Positions 33,049 to 35,096 of a DNA stretch of 35,096 bases are shown here, one piece after another. Source of the DNA: Alphaproteobacteria bacterium (GTDB taxonomy: Bacteria > Pseudomonadota > Alphaproteobacteria > UBA2966); NCBI GenBank assembly GCA_018650465.1, contig JABIFY010000098.1, positions 1 through 35,096 on the forward strand, given 5' to 3'. The translations under genes were made by a program, and so were the position numbers. The notes beneath the pieces were generated by a model. The model did no database searches and was not told where the DNA came from. It saw only the letters and a program-made list of their open reading frames with translations. Within the stretch, counting starts at the first letter, position 1; each line of letters starts with the position of its first letter.

Positions 33049-34560
33049 TCAGACGGTACTGGCCGATATGCCCAGCAAGGCCCGACGGCGCAGCCACTGG
33101 CTGGGACGGTACCGCGGGTCACCTGTCAGGCCATAAAATGCATCCAGCAAGGCCAGAACAATCTCAGCCCCCATGGCATCTGTCAGGGCCAGGGGGCCAA
33201 TAGGATAGTTCAGACCCAGTGTCATGGCGGTATCAATATCTTCCGGCCCTGCGACACCGGTCTGGGCCATCTCACAACCCAGATTGGCAATCATGGCGCG
33301 GATACGGGGGGCAATAAAACCAAAGCTGTCGTTGATCGCCGTCACCTTGATGCCGGTTTCTGCGAGGCGGGCTGAAACGGCATCACGTGCTGCCATATCG
33401 GCGCCGGGTGTCGTCATGATGGTGATTCGCTTGTCGTAGGGTGTCAGTATGTCGACGGCGACCAAGCGGCTGTGATCAGCATTCAGACGTACAGCCGCTG
33501 ACGTGCAATCTTCACCGATCGGGGCGCAGACAATAGGGCTTTCCCCATCATCTGAGGTCAATACCTGGGCACCCGCTTGGACAAACAACTCCTTCAGTTC
33601 CTCGTCTTCCTCAATCATGACAACATTTGCGGCGGATGGAACGTTAGTGGTGTGGTCTGCCGCCTCGCCGCCTCCGCCTTGCGTGCCGTCGCTGTCATAG
33701 GTGTAAAAGCCTGCCCCGGTCTTTCGGCCCAATAATCCGGCAGCCTGCATGGCTTCGTGGACAGGTGAGGTGGCCAGGCGCTGGTCCCCGAAATAGCCAT
33801 TAAAGATAATTTGGCTGACGGGGAAATTAACATCGATGCCCGTCAGATCCGCCAGTTCAAGGGGACCCATACGGAAGTTACAACAGTCGCGCATCACCGC
33901 ATCGATTTGTGCAGGTGAGGCGACGCCTTCATGCAGCAGGCGCATGGCTTCGGTCGTATAAGCGCGCCCACCCAGATTAACCAGGAAGCCAGGCCCATCC
34001 TTGGCAATAACCGGTGTGCGGCCCATAAATTTACCGATGGCAATCAAGGTCTCAGCCGTTTTATCACTGGTGTGCGGTGCGCGAATGACCTCGACCAGAC
34101 GCATCAGCGGCACCGGATTGAAGAAATGCAGCCCGGCAATGCGGTCTTTGTTTTCACAGGCCGCAGCAATAGAGGCAATGCGAATGGAGGAAGTGTTGGA
34201 GGCGATAATCGCGTCAGAAGCCACAACTTTTTCAAGGGCCGTGAAAACTTCCTGCTTAATGGCGATATTTTCAACAATAGCTTCAACAACCAGATTGCAG
34301 GGGGCCAGCCCTTCCAGCGTATCAACAACACTGAGCCTGGATTTGGCAGCTTCTGCATCGGCGGCTTCCATGCGGCCCTTGTCGACACTGCGGTCCAGCA
34401 TGCCATGAATAAACTCTTCTGCCTTGGCGGCGGCACCATCGGCCGCGTCAAACAACAAGGCCTTCATGCCGCCTGTAATGGAAACCTGGGCAATGCCACG
34501 GCCCATGGCACCTGCGCCGACGACGCCTATGGTTAAGTCTGCTGCGTTCAGGTTGCTCAT
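33049..34560 (-). CDS. 3-hydroxyacyl-CoA dehydrogenase (PaaH/PaaC-like, two C-terminal domains)
   Basis: NAD-dependent oxidation of 3-hydroxyacyl-CoA to 3-ketoacyl-CoA in fatty-acid or phenylacetate breakdown. The Rossmann motif GVVGAGAMGRGIAQ (12-25) is followed by VVEAIVEN, SNTSS and the catalytic His145 in GLHFFNPVPLMRLVEVI. The first 3HCDH C-terminal domain holds DGPGFLVNLGGRAYTTEAMRL and GPLELADLTG. A second one near 410-500 holds DSFGFIAPRIRAMIAN and YPIGPLALTDAMG. No enoyl-CoA hydratase domain is present. This ~500-residue form resembles PaaH/PaaC. I chose ATG at 34560 (503 aa) with AAGGA upstream; the longer frame from 34665 adds a non-conserved leader. It stands alone, without thiolase or hydratase partners in the window. 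Confidence 0.92.
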   Translation of the reverse strand: MSNLNAADLTIGVVGAGAMGRGIAQVSITGGMKALLFDAADGAAAKAEEFIHGMLDRSVDKGRMEAADAEAAKSRLSVVDTLEGLAPCNLVVEAIVENIAIKQEVFTALEKVVASDAIIASNTSSIRIASIAAACENKDRIAGLHFFNPVPLMRLVEVIRAPHTSDKTAETLIAIGKFMGRTPVIAKDGPGFLVNLGGRAYTTEAMRLLHEGVASPAQIDAVMRDCCNFRMGPLELADLTGIDVNFPVSQIIFNGYFGDQRLATSPVHEAMQAAGLLGRKTGAGFYTYDSDGTQGGGGEAADHTTNVPSAANVVMIEEDEELKELFVQAGAQVLTSDDGESPIVCAPIGEDCTSAAVRLNADHSRLVAVDILTPYDKRITIMTTPGADMAARDAVSARLAETGIKVTAINDSFGFIAPRIRAMIANLGCEMAQTGVAGPEDIDTAMTLGLNYPIGPLALTDAMGAEIVLALLDAFYGLTGDPRYRPSQWLRRRALLGISASTV

Positions 34561-34852
34561 GTTTGGGGGAATCCTTGGTTGCGAACAAAAAATGCTGCTC
34601 TTCTTTTGTCTGCCAGCGGCAGGAAAATCAAGCGATTCACCGCCAGCAGGCCAAAAATACTTCACTGTCGTGCGGTCTTGATTCTGTTCGCAAAGTGACT
34701 AAGTATCAGGACAGCGGTGCCTTTGGGGCCGCAAGGCTGCCAGAAATGCGAAGATCAGTGCCCGATCGGGGCTGGCGTTCGAAAATCGGTGGTTTAATTT
34801 ATTTGGCTGGCTTGTACAGCTGTTTCGTCGCACTCGCGGTTGTTAATTTTAT
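34561..34852. other. Divergent intergenic region before the small heat-shock gene
   Basis: No gene was recognised between the dehydrogenase start and the hsp20 leader. A perfect 10-bp palindrome CCCGATCGGG lies at 34761-34770. I find no convincing sigma-32 promoter of the alphaproteobacterial form; a CTTG at 34677 has only a poor -10 partner. Confidence 0.45.
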
Positions 34853-34876
34853 CGCCCTTGCTCAAAGGAGGAGGCG
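34853..34876 (+). promoter_or_regulatory. ROSE-like RNA thermometer hairpin over the hsp20 ribosome-binding site
   Basis: The leader can fold so that UUGCU (34858-34862... paired from 34853) lies opposite the ribosome-binding site AGGAGGAGG. Pairs: 53-76, 54-75, 55-74, 56-73, bulged A at 72, 57-71, U-G 58-70, 59-69, a G-G mismatch 60-68, 61-67, 62-66, loop CAA (all plus 34800). A UUGCU facing AGGA with a central G-G is the hallmark of ROSE thermometers in front of alphaproteobacterial small heat-shock genes. The start codon is 6 nt further on. Confidence 0.68.
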
Positions 34877-34882
34877 CACAAG

Positions 34883-35096
34883 ATGTCCCGGGTTTCCCTG
34901 TTTAACAGTCCCCTGCTATTAGGCTTCGAACAGATCGAGCGCACGCTTGATCGCGTCGCCAAATCCGGCGGAGAGGGCTATCCCCCTTATAATATTGAGC
35001 AAATTGGCGAAAGCGGCATTCGAATCAGCGTCGCGGTTGCCGGCTTTTCTCTTGATGATTTGCAGGTCACGGTCGAAGAAAATCAATTGGTCATTC
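34883..35096 (+). CDS. Small heat-shock protein, Hsp20/IbpA family (5' part only)
   Basis: ATP-independent holdase chaperone that binds unfolding proteins under heat stress. The first 71 codons are present before the right edge. The N-terminus SLFNSPLLLGFEQIERTLDRV and the following YPPYNIEQIGESGIRISVAVAGFSLDDLQVTVEENQLVI match the IbpA/HspA-type start of the alpha-crystallin domain. The ATG has a very strong AAAGGAGGAGG upstream which lies in the hairpin described separately. That a small heat-shock gene follows such a hairpin supports both calls. The domain's conserved C-terminal half and the IxI motif lie outside the window. Confidence 0.9.
   Translation, partial: MSRVSLFNSPLLLGFEQIERTLDRVAKSGGEGYPPYNIEQIGESGIRISVAVAGFSLDDLQVTVEENQLVI

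Noticed and set aside
34677-34706. Possible sigma-32 promoter for the hsp20 gene (CTTG with CTAAGTAT 18 bp later)
   Set aside because: The -10 part matches the alphaproteobacterial heat-shock consensus poorly and would give a leader of about 170 nt; not supported enough to call.

Overview
The window is chromosomal DNA from an alphaproteobacterium, packed with housekeeping genes. The lineage call rests on several points. There is an FYDLN-acid (TIGR02300-type) gene next to aroA-cmk-rpsA. Double-strand break repair uses AddAB rather than RecBCD. The gene order cpoB-tilS-ftsH-folP-glmM is present. A thioredoxin-reductase-like ferredoxin-NADP reductase is encoded, along with an AmgK/MurU cell-wall recycling pair. 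The order (rpsA, sppA, ihfB, lapA, pyrF, trpF, trpB, trpA, accD, folC) is one I associate with Rhodospirillales-like alphaproteobacteria. I cannot name a genus.

Left block (1-8023, minus strand): fnr, then cpoB, tilS, ftsH, folP and glmM (glmM runs off the left edge). These cover cell-division-linked envelope constriction, tRNA-Ile decoding, membrane protein quality control, folate synthesis and the first committed steps of UDP-GlcNAc synthesis. The tolQRAB-pal genes that normally precede cpoB are not here. A strong terminator-like hairpin lies inside the first codons of folP.

Central plus-strand block (8169-17404): tsaE, amgK, murU, addB and addA overlap or nearly abut. After a 122-bp gap comes trxA, which ends in a clear intrinsic terminator. 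It meets the long minus-strand series head-on.

Central minus-strand series (17479-30613): aroA, cmk, rpsA, terminator, sppA, ihfB, lapA, an ornithine-cyclodeaminase/mu-crystallin family gene, pyrF, trpF, trpB, trpA, accD, folC. Short gaps and 4-bp overlaps point to a few operons: aroA-cmk(-rpsA), and lapA through folC. These supply aromatic amino acids, tryptophan, pyrimidines, fatty-acid precursors and polyglutamylated folate.

Right part (30614-35096): a structured divergent leader, the FYDLN-acid gene, tRNA-Ala(GGC) with its terminator, then a less ordinary stretch. That stretch holds an orphan, diverged flagellin homologue with a cluster of repeated half-sites upstream, and about 490 bp with no recognisable gene but a perfect 21-bp tandem duplication. 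It is followed by a two-domain 3-hydroxyacyl-CoA dehydrogenase and the start of a small heat-shock protein gene. The ribosome-binding site of that last gene is buried in a ROSE-like hairpin.

I see no transposon, integrase, phage gene, CRISPR array or toxin-antitoxin pair. The most unusual signals are the flagellin-like gene with its upstream half-sites, the ROSE-like hairpin, the terminator inside folP, and the possible attenuator in front of the FYDLN gene. All positions and pairings were read by eye.
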